A DNA stretch of 48,377 nucleotides, from contig NZ_MUMI01000126.1 in assembly GCF_002155975.1 (NCBI RefSeq), forward strand, positions 1 through 48,377, given 5' to 3'. Shown one piece after another: positions 1-7,682 of the stretch. A program made the translations under genes and the position numbers. A model generated the notes under the pieces. That model was not told where the DNA came from. It did no database searches and saw nothing but the letters and a program-made list of their open reading frames with translations. Each line of letters starts with the position of its first letter. Position 1 is the stretch's first letter. The stretch is from Amycolatopsis kentuckyensis. Its GTDB lineage: Bacteria > Actinomycetota > Actinomycetes > Mycobacteriales > Pseudonocardiaceae.

Positions 1-154
1 CGGCGCCGTCGACGGCGCCGAGCAGCACGGCCACGGCGTTGACCCGGGCGAGGAGCGGCCGGGAGCGGACGGCGGCCCGCGGCCGGTCACCCGGGCGGAC
101 CCGCCGCTGCGCCGGCACCGCTTCGGTGACGACCGTGTCTCTGAGTTCAGTCAC
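1..154 (-). CDS. N-terminal fragment of a probable membrane protein (runs off the window edge)
   Basis: A GTG start at 154-152 opens a frame that stays open to base 1 (51 codons seen). It is preceded on the minus strand by AGAGG about eight bases upstream. The visible product begins MTELRDTVVTEAV, continues through a basic linker rich in Arg and Pro, and then enters a hydrophobic stretch (LLARVNAVAVLLGA). A basic cytoplasmic tail followed by a first membrane helix would suit a membrane-bound glycosyltransferase or polyprenyl-phosphate sugar transferase. It is divergent from a GT2 gene, which fits such a role, but the fragment is too short to assign a family. Confidence 0.55.
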   Translation of the reverse strand, partial: MTELRDTVVTEAVPAQRRVRPGDRPRAAVRSRPLLARVNAVAVLLGAVDGA

Positions 155-469
155 CGGTCTCGACCTCTACTTGACATGAGGATTCCATTCTCGCTTTCTT
201 CACGACTCAGCCATTCGAGGCAACACCGGCTCGATCGGGTGAATTTTTCCGCGCAGCCCCGGAAATACACTCGATCGAGGCGGCCCACCAACCCGATCCG
301 GTGATTTTCGGGAACACCAAGTAATTTCGATGACGCGCATCCTTCCGAGGGACTTCCGGGGCCACTAAAGAAACCACACAACATAGCCGAATAGGACTCG
401 ACGGCCGCACGAAACCCGATTCCGGCCGGGTGACGGGCAACAGACGAGGACAACCAGACGAGGGGAACC
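155..469. other. Divergent intergenic region, 315 bp
   Basis: This gap separates the truncated minus-strand gene from the GT2 gene. It is clearly more AT-rich than its surroundings (runs such as GAATTTTT and AAAGAAACC) and has no frame with normal actinobacterial codon bias, so it probably holds promoters for both sides. A plus-strand TTGACA lies at 171-176 but has no convincing -10. A short palindrome CTCGATCGAG lies at 270-279. I see no terminator, repeat array or RNA gene. Confidence 0.5.
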
Positions 470-1285
470 GTGGCGCGCGAAGAGACCACCCTGGCCACAC
501 TGTCCGAACCGGACCGAACCGGGGAGCGGACCGGCGGACGGGCGCACGTCGTGCTGCCCGCGTTCAACGAAGAAGCGTCCCTGCCGCCGCTGCTGCGCCG
601 GCTCGCCGACGTGGCCCGCACCGAACAGGTCACCGTCTGGGTCGTCGACGACGGCTCGGCCGACGCCACCGTCGCCGTGGCCGAGGCGGGCTACGGCGGG
701 CTCGACGTCCGCGTCGTGCGGCACCTGGTGAACCTCGGGCTCGGCCGCGCGGTGCAGTCCGGGCTCCGGGCGGCGCTGGAAGACGCGAGCCCGGACGACA
801 TCGTCGTCGTGATGGACGCCGACGACACGCACGACCCGGCCCTGATCCGCGCGCTGCAGGCGGAGATCACGGCCGGCGCGGACGTCGCCATCTGCTCCCG
901 GTTCGTCCCGGGCGGCGACGACCGGACCGCCCCGTTCGGGCGGCGGTTGCTCTCCCGCGGCGCGGCCCAGCTGTTCCACCGCGCCCTCGACGTCGACGGC
1001 GTCCGGGACTTCACCAGCGGCTACCGCGCCTACCGGGCGTCGCTGCTGGCGCGCGCGTCGGCGCACTGGGGCGAGCGGCTCATCGAGGAGCAGGGTTTCG
1101 CCTGCATGGTGGAACTGCTGCTCAAGCTGCGCCACTGCCGCCCGGTGATCACCGAGGTCCCGCTGGCCCTGCGGTACGACCGCAAGCAGGGACCCAGCAA
1201 GCTGAAGCTGCGGCGGACCGTCGTGCAATACCTGAAACTGCTCGCCCGCGACCGGCTCAGCCCGGCGCCCTACCGGAAGCTGTGA
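470..1285 (+). CDS. GT2 family glycosyltransferase (dolichol-phosphate mannosyltransferase-like)
   Basis: The 271-aa product is a soluble GT-A glycosyltransferase. An N-terminal extension of about 25 residues precedes the beta strand HVVLPAFNEE (about 26-35). The nucleotide-binding VVDDGSAD follows at about 58-65 and the metal-binding DAD at 116-118. The rest matches the polyprenyl-phosphate sugar transferase branch of GT2, including a late basic RYDRKQGPSKLKL region. It has no C-terminal membrane helices, so it resembles DPM1 rather than GtrB. Likely role: transfer of a sugar from a nucleotide sugar to a lipid phosphate or glycan. The GTG start has GAGGGG just upstream. The FAD oxidoreductase gene begins four bases after its stop, so the two are almost certainly cotranscribed. 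Donor and acceptor cannot be told from sequence. Confidence 0.85.
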   Translation: MAREETTLATLSEPDRTGERTGGRAHVVLPAFNEEASLPPLLRRLADVARTEQVTVWVVDDGSADATVAVAEAGYGGLDVRVVRHLVNLGLGRAVQSGLRAALEDASPDDIVVVMDADDTHDPALIRALQAEITAGADVAICSRFVPGGDDRTAPFGRRLLSRGAAQLFHRALDVDGVRDFTSGYRAYRASLLARASAHWGERLIEEQGFACMVELLLKLRHCRPVITEVPLALRYDRKQGPSKLKLRRTVVQYLKLLARDRLSPAPYRKL

Positions 1286-1289
1286 CCCG

Positions 1290-2597
1290 GTGACCTCTCC
1301 CGACTCCCCGCACGTCGCCGTGATCGGCGGCGGCATCTGCGGCCTCGCCGCCGCCCACCGCCTCGCCCGCCGCGGCACCCGCGTGACGCTGCTGGAAAGC
1401 AGCGACCAGCTCGGCGGCCTCGGCACGTTCTTCGCCCACGGCGACCGGTGGGTCGAGCGCTTCTACCACTGCATCATGCCGTCCGACGCGAGCCTGCTGG
1501 CCCTGCTGGGCGAAGTCGGCCTGCGGGATGCGGTGCGGTGGCGGGAAACCACGATGGGCATGGTCGTCGACGGCGGCCACCACCCGTTCAACTCGCCGCT
1601 CGACCTGCTCCGCTTCTCCCCGCTGCGGCTGCACGACCGCGTGCGCTTCGGCGTGGTTTCGCTGCTGCTGCGCCGGTTGGGGAAGGGCCGCGACCTCGAC
1701 ACGCTCCGCACCGAGGACTGGCTGCGCGGGCTCTACGGCGATGTCGTCTGGGAGCGGCTCTTCGCGCCGTTGTTCGGCTCGAAGTTCGGCCCGGCGTTCG
1801 GGGACGTGCCCGCGCTGTACCTGTGGCAGCGGCTGGGCCGCGAGCGCAACGTCGCCACCCGCGGCTACCCGGACGGCGGCTACAAGACGATCATCGACGC
1901 ACTGCGCAGGTCGATCTCCGGGGCGGGCGGCGTGGTGCGCACTTCCACGCCCGTCCAGCGCCTGAGCAGCAACGGCGGCCGTTCGGTCATCACGCTGTCC
2001 GGCGGCGAGGTCCTGGAAGCCGACCACGTCGTTTCGACGGTGCCGCTGCCCCTGCTGCGGCGCCTCGCGGACGACGCGCTCGCCACCCGCCTGCCGGCCA
2101 CCGACCTCCCGTACCAGGGCGTGGTCAACGGCGTGTTCTTCCTCCGGAAGCCGGTCACCGAGCACTACTGGACGCCGGTCCTGCACTCGGGCACCGAGTT
2201 CGACGGGGTGGTGGCGATGTCCGCGCTGGCCGGCCCGCACGACGGCCGCCACCTGGTGTACGTCATGCACTACACCGACCGCGACTCGCCGCTGTACCGC
2301 GACGACGACGCGGCGATCGCGGCGCGCTGGACGGCCCAGCTGCGGGGGTTGTACCCGGAGCTCGGCGCGGACGACGTCGAGGAGGTGCGGGTGTTCAAGG
2401 CGCCGTTCGTGGAACCGGTGTACCCGCTGGGCTACCTGGCCGAGCGGCCGGCGGTGACCGTGGCCGGAACGGGCGTCCTGCTGGCCACCACCGCCCACGT
2501 CTACCCGGATGTGACGAGCTGGAACTCGAGCGTCCGGCTGGCGAACGACGTGGTCGCGTTGCTGGCGGATCAGCCGGCCGTCGCCGCGGCTCGCTGA
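1290..2597 (+). CDS. FAD-dependent oxidoreductase, HemY/amine-oxidase-like, in a polysaccharide locus
   Basis: This is a 435-aa flavoprotein. The N-terminus has a Rossmann dinucleotide-binding motif (VAVIGGGICGLAAA, GGGxxG at 13-18) ending in the acidic residue of LLES. A GxGG-like FAD contact (DQLGGLG) follows, and a C-terminal FAD-closing segment (VAGTGVLLATTAHVYPDVTSWN). It belongs to the broad protoporphyrinogen-oxidase / phytoene-desaturase-like family. Relatives often sit in exopolysaccharide or lipid-linked sugar clusters, and the coupling to the GT2 gene four bases upstream points the same way. UDP-galactopyranose-mutase-like chemistry is possible but unproven. The GTG start at 1290 is the only one compatible with the Rossmann motif position. 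Its 3' end overlaps the convergent epimerase gene by 28 bp. Confidence 0.8.
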   Translation: MTSPDSPHVAVIGGGICGLAAAHRLARRGTRVTLLESSDQLGGLGTFFAHGDRWVERFYHCIMPSDASLLALLGEVGLRDAVRWRETTMGMVVDGGHHPFNSPLDLLRFSPLRLHDRVRFGVVSLLLRRLGKGRDLDTLRTEDWLRGLYGDVVWERLFAPLFGSKFGPAFGDVPALYLWQRLGRERNVATRGYPDGGYKTIIDALRRSISGAGGVVRTSTPVQRLSSNGGRSVITLSGGEVLEADHVVSTVPLPLLRRLADDALATRLPATDLPYQGVVNGVFFLRKPVTEHYWTPVLHSGTEFDGVVAMSALAGPHDGRHLVYVMHYTDRDSPLYRDDDAAIAARWTAQLRGLYPELGADDVEEVRVFKAPFVEPVYPLGYLAERPAVTVAGTGVLLATTAHVYPDVTSWNSSVRLANDVVALLADQPAVAAAR

Positions 2598-3736
2598 TCG
2601 AGCAATGCGCCCAGCGCCGTCACGATCCGGGCGGAGGCGGTCCCGTCGCCGTACGGGGACGGGAGGTCGCGGAGGCGCTCCCGGTGGCCGGCCACGTCGT
2701 CGAGCCATCGGGCGACCTCCGCGCCGATCGCCGGGCCCGGGAGCACCCTCGTCCCGAACGTGCCGGCGATCTCGGGGCGCTCCGTGCTGCGCCGGACCAC
2801 CACCACCGGTCGCTTGAGGACACTCGCTTCCTCTTGGATGCCCCCGGAATCGGACACGAGCACCGCCGCCTCCGCGGCCAGTGCGAGGAACGCCGGGTAG
2901 GCCTGGGGCTCCAGCTCCACCAGCGGGTCCAGCAGGTGCCGCAGGCCGAACCGCTCGACGCTCTTCGCCGTGCGCGGGTGCAGCGGGAACACCACCGGCA
3001 GCGGCAGGCGGCCCAGCTCGCTCAGGATCACCGCCAGCCGCCCGGGGTCGTCGACGTTCTCCGGGCGGTGGATCGTCGCCAGGACGAACCGGTCGCGCTC
3101 CAGTCCGCGGGCCGACAGCACCGCCCGGCGGTCCTCCGTCGACGGGAGCGCGGCCTGCAGCGCTTCGACGACGGTGTTGCCGGTGACGGTGATCCGTTCG
3201 TCCGGCACGTTTTCCGCCAGCAGGTGGGCCCGGTTGAGCTCGGTCGGCGCGCAGCACAGGTCGGCGAGGTGGTCGATCAGCACGCGGTTGTGCTCTTCCG
3301 GCATCGCCCGGTCGTGGCTGCGCAGCCCGGCTTCGACGTGCACCAGCGGGAGATCGTGCGCGTTCGCCGCCAGCGCGCCGGCGAGCGCCGACGTCGTGTC
3401 GCCCTGGACGACCACCGCCCGGCCCGGCCGCTCCGCCAGGACCTCGTCGACCGCGCTGACCGTCCGGCCGAGCTGACCGCCGCGGCGGCCCGCGCCCACG
3501 CCGAGTTCGTGGAACCGGTCGGACGGCGGCAGGTCCGCGCGGATGCGCGAGTACAGCGCCCGGTCGTAGTGCTGTCCCGTGTAGACGACGGCGCACTCGT
3601 CGCCGAACACCCGCATCAGCGGCGCGAGCTTGATCAGTTCCGGCCGCGTGCCGCAGACCAGCGTGATTCCCCCGGTTCCGGCGGGCCTCACGGCCGGCGA
3701 ACCGGCTTCACGGAAATCTGCGGTGGTCATCGACAT
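2570..3736 (-). CDS. wecB: UDP-N-acetylglucosamine 2-epimerase (non-hydrolysing)
   Basis: The 388-aa protein interconverts UDP-GlcNAc and UDP-ManNAc in the cytoplasm, supplying ManNAc for cell-wall or capsular glycans. Family signatures are clear: GTRPELIKLAPL at about 29-40, TGQHYD at 53-58, VVQGDTTSALAGALAA at about 109-124, HVEAGLRSHD at 133-142, EEHNRVLIDHLADL at about 147-160, and the UDP-binding SDSGGIQEEAS near the C-terminus. Length is typical. The first ATG (3736) is about ten bases after AAAGGA on the minus strand; a second ATG two codons later is also possible. It is convergent with the FAD oxidoreductase gene and overlaps its end, so it is a separate transcript belonging to the same surface-polysaccharide theme. 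Confidence 0.92.
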   Translation of the reverse strand: MSMTTADFREAGSPAVRPAGTGGITLVCGTRPELIKLAPLMRVFGDECAVVYTGQHYDRALYSRIRADLPPSDRFHELGVGAGRRGGQLGRTVSAVDEVLAERPGRAVVVQGDTTSALAGALAANAHDLPLVHVEAGLRSHDRAMPEEHNRVLIDHLADLCCAPTELNRAHLLAENVPDERITVTGNTVVEALQAALPSTEDRRAVLSARGLERDRFVLATIHRPENVDDPGRLAVILSELGRLPLPVVFPLHPRTAKSVERFGLRHLLDPLVELEPQAYPAFLALAAEAAVLVSDSGGIQEEASVLKRPVVVVRRSTERPEIAGTFGTRVLPGPAIGAEVARWLDDVAGHRERLRDLPSPYGDGTASARIVTALGALLDQRAAATAG

Positions 3737-3899
3737 GTGCTGCGGATCCTTTCGGGCGGGGAGTTCGCCGCACGCTACTCACCGGAACCGGAAAACCGGT
3801 GGCGACTCAGTCGATCGTGTGACGGCACGGTGTCGCCCGGTGGAAATGCGGACGCCCTAGAATGACCGCGATCGGAATACCGGACAGGACGGCCCGCTC

Positions 3900-4841
3900 T
3901 TGCTCAAGAAATTCGCGGTACTGGCGCTCGTGGCGCTCACGGCCACCGTTTCCGCATCCGCACCGCGCGCCGACACCGGGCCGGACTTCCTGCTCCCCGA
4001 CCTCCGCCAGGCACCACCGGGGTGCGCCGGCGGCAGTTCCGGCGAACTCCCGCTGTGCACGGCCTGGGACGTGTGCCCGGTGATCGACCCGGCCGCGCCC
4101 AACGGCCGCTGCGTCGCGCCGTCGGTGGCGAAGGCCGTCCGGCTGCGGTTCACCAGCGCGGAGGAGAACGTCGGCGACGGGCCGCTGGTGCTGTACGGCC
4201 GCCGCGAGAGCACGCAGCAGGCGACCATGACGGTCCGGCAGGCGTTGCGCACCGGCACCGACGGTTCGATCCCGGGCGGTTACCGGGCGGCGCAACGCGC
4301 GACCGGGGCGTTCACGTACTACGAACCGGCGCTCGCCCACCAGCACTGGCACCTGATGAACTTCGAGCACTTCGCGCTGGTTTCCCGGCAGGGCAAGACG
4401 GTGGTCACCGACCGCAAGAACGGGTTCTGCCTCGGCGACCGGTTCGAGGTGCACGACGCCGGCCGGCTGGCCCACGTCCCGGGCGACACCGGACCCGACG
4501 CCGACCTCGCAGCGACCCTGCGCGAAAACATGTGCCGCCACCACGAGCCCACCGCCCTGGAGGTGCTCGAGGGGATTTCGGTCGGCTCGGGCGACGACTA
4601 CAAGTTCACGGTGGACTTCCAGTGGCTGGACATCACCCGGGTGCCGACCGGGACGTACGACCTGGTGAACACGGTGAACGCGGACCGGACGCTGCTGGAG
4701 ACGAACTACCGGAACAATTCTTCGGCGGTCGCGATGTCGATTTCGTGGCCACAGGGGATGCCGGAACCGGGCGGGACGGTTCCGGCCGCGCCGATCGTCA
4801 GGCTGCTGCGGAGCTGCCCGGGCCAGCCCCGCTGCGCCTGA
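3900..4841 (+). CDS. Secreted lysyl oxidase homologue (copper amine oxidase, LOX family)
   Basis: The 313-aa product starts at TTG with a Sec signal peptide (MLKKFAVLALVAL..., cleavage near residues 24-26). The C-terminal half matches the catalytic domain of animal lysyl oxidases. The copper-binding HxHxH appears as HQHWH (His147, His149, His151). KNGFCLGD (171-180 region) matches the lysine-containing segment, with Lys173. GISVGSGDDYKFTVDFQWLDIT aligns without gaps to the LOX segment carrying the cofactor tyrosine, placing Tyr234. Lys173 and Tyr234 would form the lysine tyrosylquinone cofactor. The ending ETNYRNN also matches. LOX proteins oxidise primary amines, classically peptidyl lysine, to aldehydes. 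Actinobacterial members are known, but their substrates are poorly defined. The gene stands alone; its end is 12 bp from the convergent MEDS gene. Confidence 0.88.
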   Translation: MLKKFAVLALVALTATVSASAPRADTGPDFLLPDLRQAPPGCAGGSSGELPLCTAWDVCPVIDPAAPNGRCVAPSVAKAVRLRFTSAEENVGDGPLVLYGRRESTQQATMTVRQALRTGTDGSIPGGYRAAQRATGAFTYYEPALAHQHWHLMNFEHFALVSRQGKTVVTDRKNGFCLGDRFEVHDAGRLAHVPGDTGPDADLAATLRENMCRHHEPTALEVLEGISVGSGDDYKFTVDFQWLDITRVPTGTYDLVNTVNADRTLLETNYRNNSSAVAMSISWPQGMPEPGGTVPAAPIVRLLRSCPGQPRCA

Positions 4842-4853
4842 GCCACGAACGCG

Positions 4854-5786
4854 TCACCAGGGGCGGCCCGCCGTGAGGCGAGCCGTGAAGCCGGTCTCGT
4901 CGCGGTGCAGCGTCACCTGGCTGCAGATCTGGTGCGCGATCCACAGCCCCCGGCCGCCGATGCTCCGGTCCGCCGGCAACAGCCCGGCGAACGGATCGGC
5001 CGGGCCCGCGCCGGTGTCGTGCACCGAAACGACCATCTGCCCGGCCCCGGCCCAGATCCGCACCCGGACCGGCGGACGGCCGTGGCGGAGCGCGTTGTCC
5101 ACGATCTCGCTCACCGCCAGCACGAGATCGTCCACCTCGGCCGCGGGCAGGTCCACCGGCGCCGTGGCCAGCACCGCCCGGCGGGCGTCCGCCGGGCGGG
5201 GGTCGGCGAGCTCGGCCAGCGGGGCGGTGCCTTCGATCGGGAGCGGCGCCATCGGCCGCGGGTCCGTCAGGAACGACAGCGGGTCGACGTAGCCGGTGTT
5301 CGCGTGGTGCCCGCCGCCGGCGGTGGCGACGAAGGGGTGCGTGCGGGCCACGTCGTCGAGGACGTGCCGGGGTGTCGTGCGCATGTCGTAGGCGCACATG
5401 CTGCGCAGCGGGAACTCGCCGTAAGCGTGGTTGACCGTCGCCTCGTAGCGGGCCCACCAGTCCCAGGACGTGTCGATCGCCGCCTGCGGGATTTCGCCGA
5501 AGATGCGGATGCCGGCCGCGCCGCCGGCGACGAACCCGGCCAGCAGCTCGCGGTAGGACCGGATCGCCGCGGCGGGCCGCGCGTACAGGTCGCGCGTGGA
5601 CAGGTACTCCACCCGCGCCGACGGCGGCAGGGCGTCGCGCACCAGCTCCGCGCGTTCCGGCTCCATCGACACCAGCGTCGGCTCGCCGGCGGCCAGCCCG
5701 CCTTCCAGGAACGGCACGGCGACGGCGAGCAGCTCCTGGTCGCCGTCGTAGTGGACGGCGGCGTGGTCGTAGCCCCGGCCGCTCAT
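4854..5786 (-). CDS. MEDS-domain protein with C-terminal HATPase (anti-sigma-factor kinase type)
   Basis: This 310-aa protein has two parts. Residues 1 to about 170 form a MEDS/DcmR-like sensory domain (pattern HAAVHYDGDQELLAVAVPFLEGGLAAGE, with the later MCAYD and HPF motifs). Residues about 195-308 form a GHKL ATPase of the RsbW/SpoIIAB class. Its N-box is SEIVDNALRHG (Glu227, Asn231), its G1 box HDTGAGP (256-262) and its G2 box GGRGLWIAHQ (277-286). MEDS-HATPase proteins are taken to be serine kinases for STAS antagonists or anti-sigma factors gated by a small-molecule sensor. The start ATG overlaps the stop of the upstream MEDS-STAS gene by four bases, so the pair is translationally coupled and probably interacts. 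No sigma-factor gene is nearby. Confidence 0.82.
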   Translation of the reverse strand: MSGRGYDHAAVHYDGDQELLAVAVPFLEGGLAAGEPTLVSMEPERAELVRDALPPSARVEYLSTRDLYARPAAAIRSYRELLAGFVAGGAAGIRIFGEIPQAAIDTSWDWWARYEATVNHAYGEFPLRSMCAYDMRTTPRHVLDDVARTHPFVATAGGGHHANTGYVDPLSFLTDPRPMAPLPIEGTAPLAELADPRPADARRAVLATAPVDLPAAEVDDLVLAVSEIVDNALRHGRPPVRVRIWAGAGQMVVSVHDTGAGPADPFAGLLPADRSIGGRGLWIAHQICSQVTLHRDETGFTARLTAGRPW

Positions 5787-6631
5787 GCGGCCCGATCCAC
5801 GCGCACGCCGGGCAGGTCCAGCAGCTCCACGAGCCGGGCGGGCGTGGCCAGCTTCGTGCGCAACACCACCGTGGCGGCGTGCCGCTCGGCGTAGCCGGCC
5901 AGCGCGACCAGGCTGCGGTGGTCGACGAAGTCGAGGCCGACGGCGTCGATGGCGATCGTGCCCCCTTCGGGCCGCAGGCCGGCGCGCTCCAGCGCCAGCG
6001 GCCAGAGCCCGCGGGACTCCGGGTCCAGCTCCCCGTCGAGCGCCGCGGCGCTGCCGTCACGCACGTGACCGTGCAGGTGGAACGGTGTCCCGCCCTCGTA
6101 GGCGGTGGGGTGCATGCACGCCAGCTGCGCGACGACGTCGCCGCCGAGCTCGGCCACGTCGTAGCCGCACATCGCCGACATCGGGTGGCTCGCCATGTAG
6201 TGGTCCACCAGGTGCTCGTAGCGGGCGAAGGCGTCGACCTGGGCGTGGGTGCGCACCAGCGACGTCGCGTCGGCCGCGACCCGCAGCCCGGTGAACCCGG
6301 CCGCGAGCGCTTCGGACGTCGCCGCGGCGTAGAGCTCGACCTGGCCGGCCGGGTCGACGACGGCTCCCGTCGGGTAGGCCGCCTCGACCGAAGCGACCTG
6401 GACCGCCCCGCGTTCCAGGCCTTCGTCGCAGAGCTCGTCCACCCGCAGCTGCCCGGTCAGCGCGGTCTCGTCGCCCGGGGCGACGTACAGCACCCGCTCG
6501 CCGGCCGCCAGGCCCTCGGCCAGGAACTCCTGCGCGTGGGCCACGAATTCGCCACGCCGCCGGTAGCCCCGGCACACGTGGTCGCGGGCCCTCGTAGAGG
6601 GCTCGCTTTCCCGCTCGGTCGGCGTCGGCAC
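5783..6631 (-). CDS. MEDS-domain protein with C-terminal STAS domain (anti-sigma antagonist type)
   Basis: The 282-aa protein pairs a MEDS/DcmR-like domain (about 15-190; HVCRGYRRRGEFVAHAQEFLAEGLAAGE, MCGYD at 154-158, HPTAYEG) with a STAS domain (about 195-282). The STAS core reads IDAVGLDFVDHRSLVALAGYAE, where Ser240 sits at the position phosphorylated in SpoIIAA/RsbV-type antagonists. The usual DSSG is replaced by DHRS. The downstream gene encodes MEDS plus the matching kinase-type HATPase, so the two could form a switch in which both partners sense a ligand. It lies nine bases downstream of a VOC-family gene and overlaps the next gene by ATGA, suggesting one operon. Ligand and target sigma factor are unknown. 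Confidence 0.8.
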   Translation of the reverse strand: MPTPTERESEPSTRARDHVCRGYRRRGEFVAHAQEFLAEGLAAGERVLYVAPGDETALTGQLRVDELCDEGLERGAVQVASVEAAYPTGAVVDPAGQVELYAAATSEALAAGFTGLRVAADATSLVRTHAQVDAFARYEHLVDHYMASHPMSAMCGYDVAELGGDVVAQLACMHPTAYEGGTPFHLHGHVRDGSAAALDGELDPESRGLWPLALERAGLRPEGGTIAIDAVGLDFVDHRSLVALAGYAERHAATVVLRTKLATPARLVELLDLPGVRVDRAA

Positions 6632-6640
6632 GGGCCGAGA

Positions 6641-7036
6641 CTACGCCGCCGGCCCGGCACCCGGCCGGGCCCCGGGGTGGCGGACCACCGCCGCCGGTTT
6701 CACGCAGACGCAGAACAGGTTGTCCTCCGGATCGGCGAGGACGACCCAGTCGTCGGCCGGGTCGTCCTCGACGTGCCGCACGAACCGCGCGCCCAGGCCG
6801 ATCAGCCGGTCGACCTCCTGCCGCTGGTCGTCGGCGTAGAGGTCCAGGTGCATCTGGTCACGGGCCGACACCGGCGTCGCGGACCGCTGCAGGGACAGGT
6901 TGACGTACCGGCCGCGCAGCAGGCGGAAGTCCTCGTCCTCGGACGACGGCTCGAGGTCCAGCGCCGCGCACCAGAAGCGGGTCATCGTGTCCAGGTCGGT
7001 GCAGTTGATCACCGTGCTGCCCAGCCTGATCGCCAT
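6641..7036 (-). CDS. VOC/glyoxalase-superfamily protein
   Basis: This 131-aa protein has one VOC beta-alpha-beta-beta-beta repeat pair. It opens with STVINCTDLDTMTRFWCAALDL and ends the core with VVLADPEDNLFCVCV, both typical of glyoxalase/bleomycin-resistance/dioxygenase-fold proteins of the small actinobacterial type. A histidine in MHLDLYADD could bind metal. Function within the superfamily (isomerase, drug binding, dioxygenase) cannot be assigned. The C-terminal tail after about residue 115 is Ala/Pro-rich and probably disordered. It sits between an unidentified gene 36 bp upstream and the MEDS pair nine bp downstream, so it is probably cotranscribed with them. Confidence 0.75.
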   Translation of the reverse strand: MAIRLGSTVINCTDLDTMTRFWCAALDLEPSSEDEDFRLLRGRYVNLSLQRSATPVSARDQMHLDLYADDQRQEVDRLIGLGARFVRHVEDDPADDWVVLADPEDNLFCVCVKPAAVVRHPGARPGAGPAA

Positions 7037-7072
7037 GTCGTCTCCCGTCCCGCCGCCGCGTGGTGCTCCCGG

Positions 7073-7489
7073 CTACCCGCCGGACCGGGCCTCGAACCCC
7101 CGCTGGTGCAGGTAGGCGGCGATCCGGACCCGCAGGGCGCGGATGTCGGCCAGGTCGACGGTGAAGGAGCCGCCCGAGCCGGGCCGCGGCGGGTGGCACG
7201 GGCCGGCAACGTGGACGAAGCCGCCTTCCGGGTCGTGCCGGGGCGCCGACCAGGCCGGCTCGCCGTCGAGCGTCAGGCGTCCCGCCCGGGCGCGCGCGGT
7301 CCAGTAAGTCGGCAGCTTCATCACCTCGCCGAGGGCCTTGGCGAAGCCGGGCAGGTCTTCCTCGCGCAGCACCAGCCCGCGCCCGCCCGGCACCCGGGGA
7401 GTCCCGGGGTCGCGGCCCGCGGGCGTGAAAGTGGCCTGGTCGCCGGAGGTCCGAATCGTCCACTGGGGCAATTCGGTCAATGTGGGCAC
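7073..7489 (-). CDS. Conserved hypothetical protein
   Basis: I do not recognise this 138-aa protein. The start chosen is GTG at 7489, because GAGGAG stands five bases upstream and codon usage becomes typical there; a longer open frame to 7579 lacks a ribosome site. The product begins VPTLTELPQWTIRTSGDQATFTPAG and contains a Pro/Gly-rich turn (CHPPRPGSGGSFTVDLADIRALR). It ends in a helix LRVRIAAYLHQRGF. There is no signal peptide or membrane segment. The 3' gene (VOC family) starts 36 bp on, and the MEDS pair follows, so it is the likely promoter-proximal gene of a four-gene transcript. Confidence 0.65.
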   Translation of the reverse strand: MPTLTELPQWTIRTSGDQATFTPAGRDPGTPRVPGGRGLVLREEDLPGFAKALGEVMKLPTYWTARARAGRLTLDGEPAWSAPRHDPEGGFVHVAGPCHPPRPGSGGSFTVDLADIRALRVRIAAYLHQRGFEARSGG

Positions 7490-7561
7490 GGTTGCTCCTC
7501 GTCCTCGCCGTCCCCCAGGCGCCACCCACCCTAGTTGATCTCCCTCCGGCCGTCGAGGACC

Positions 7562-7585
7562 GTACCCGGGATCACCCATGAAAGC
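7562..7585 (-). promoter_or_regulatory. Possible sigma-B-type promoter for the hypothetical/VOC/MEDS operon
   Basis: Read on the minus strand, GGGTAC lies at 7567-7562. GCTT, a match to the loose GNNT -35, lies 14 bases upstream at 7585-7582. This fits the published Streptomyces sigma-B pattern GNNT-N14-16-GGGTAY and stands about 70 bp before the GTG at 7489. The -35 is degenerate, so this is only a candidate. Confidence 0.3.
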
Positions 7586-7591
7586 GCTTTC
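7580..7591. promoter_or_regulatory. LacI-type operator palindrome GAAAGCGCTTTC
   Basis: A perfect 12-bp palindrome with the central CG typical of LacI-family sites lies 92 bp before the GH53 start at 7683. The same motif recurs, with changes, before the mannanase operon (17723-17738) and in the divergent transporter/PL26 promoter (23720-23733). That recurrence supports a shared regulator for the pectin genes. Confidence 0.65.
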
Positions 7592-7682
7592 CGGAAATCG
7601 TCGAACGAGTCTTGCTTCGATCTCGCCGTTGCGGTTTCCTTTTCACGAGACCAGTGCGTATTCCGCCGAAGGAGCTCATCCC

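Noticed and set aside
1257-3865. Very long open frames (779 and 805 codons) on the strand opposite to the FAD oxidoreductase and overlapping the epimerase gene
   Set aside because: They are Arg/Pro/Gly-rich translations with no family motif, caused by high GC. The frames with clear FAD and epimerase motifs explain the region.
5879-7534. 551-codon plus-strand open frame through the MEDS, VOC and hypothetical genes
   Set aside because: No domain signal and shadow-like composition. The minus-strand genes have overlapping starts, ribosome sites and recognised domains.
7578-7682. Longer GH53 N-terminus starting at ATG 7578
   Set aside because: It would begin on the operator palindrome, lacks a ribosome site and would bury the Tat-like signal behind 35 residues; ATG 7683 has GAAGGAG.
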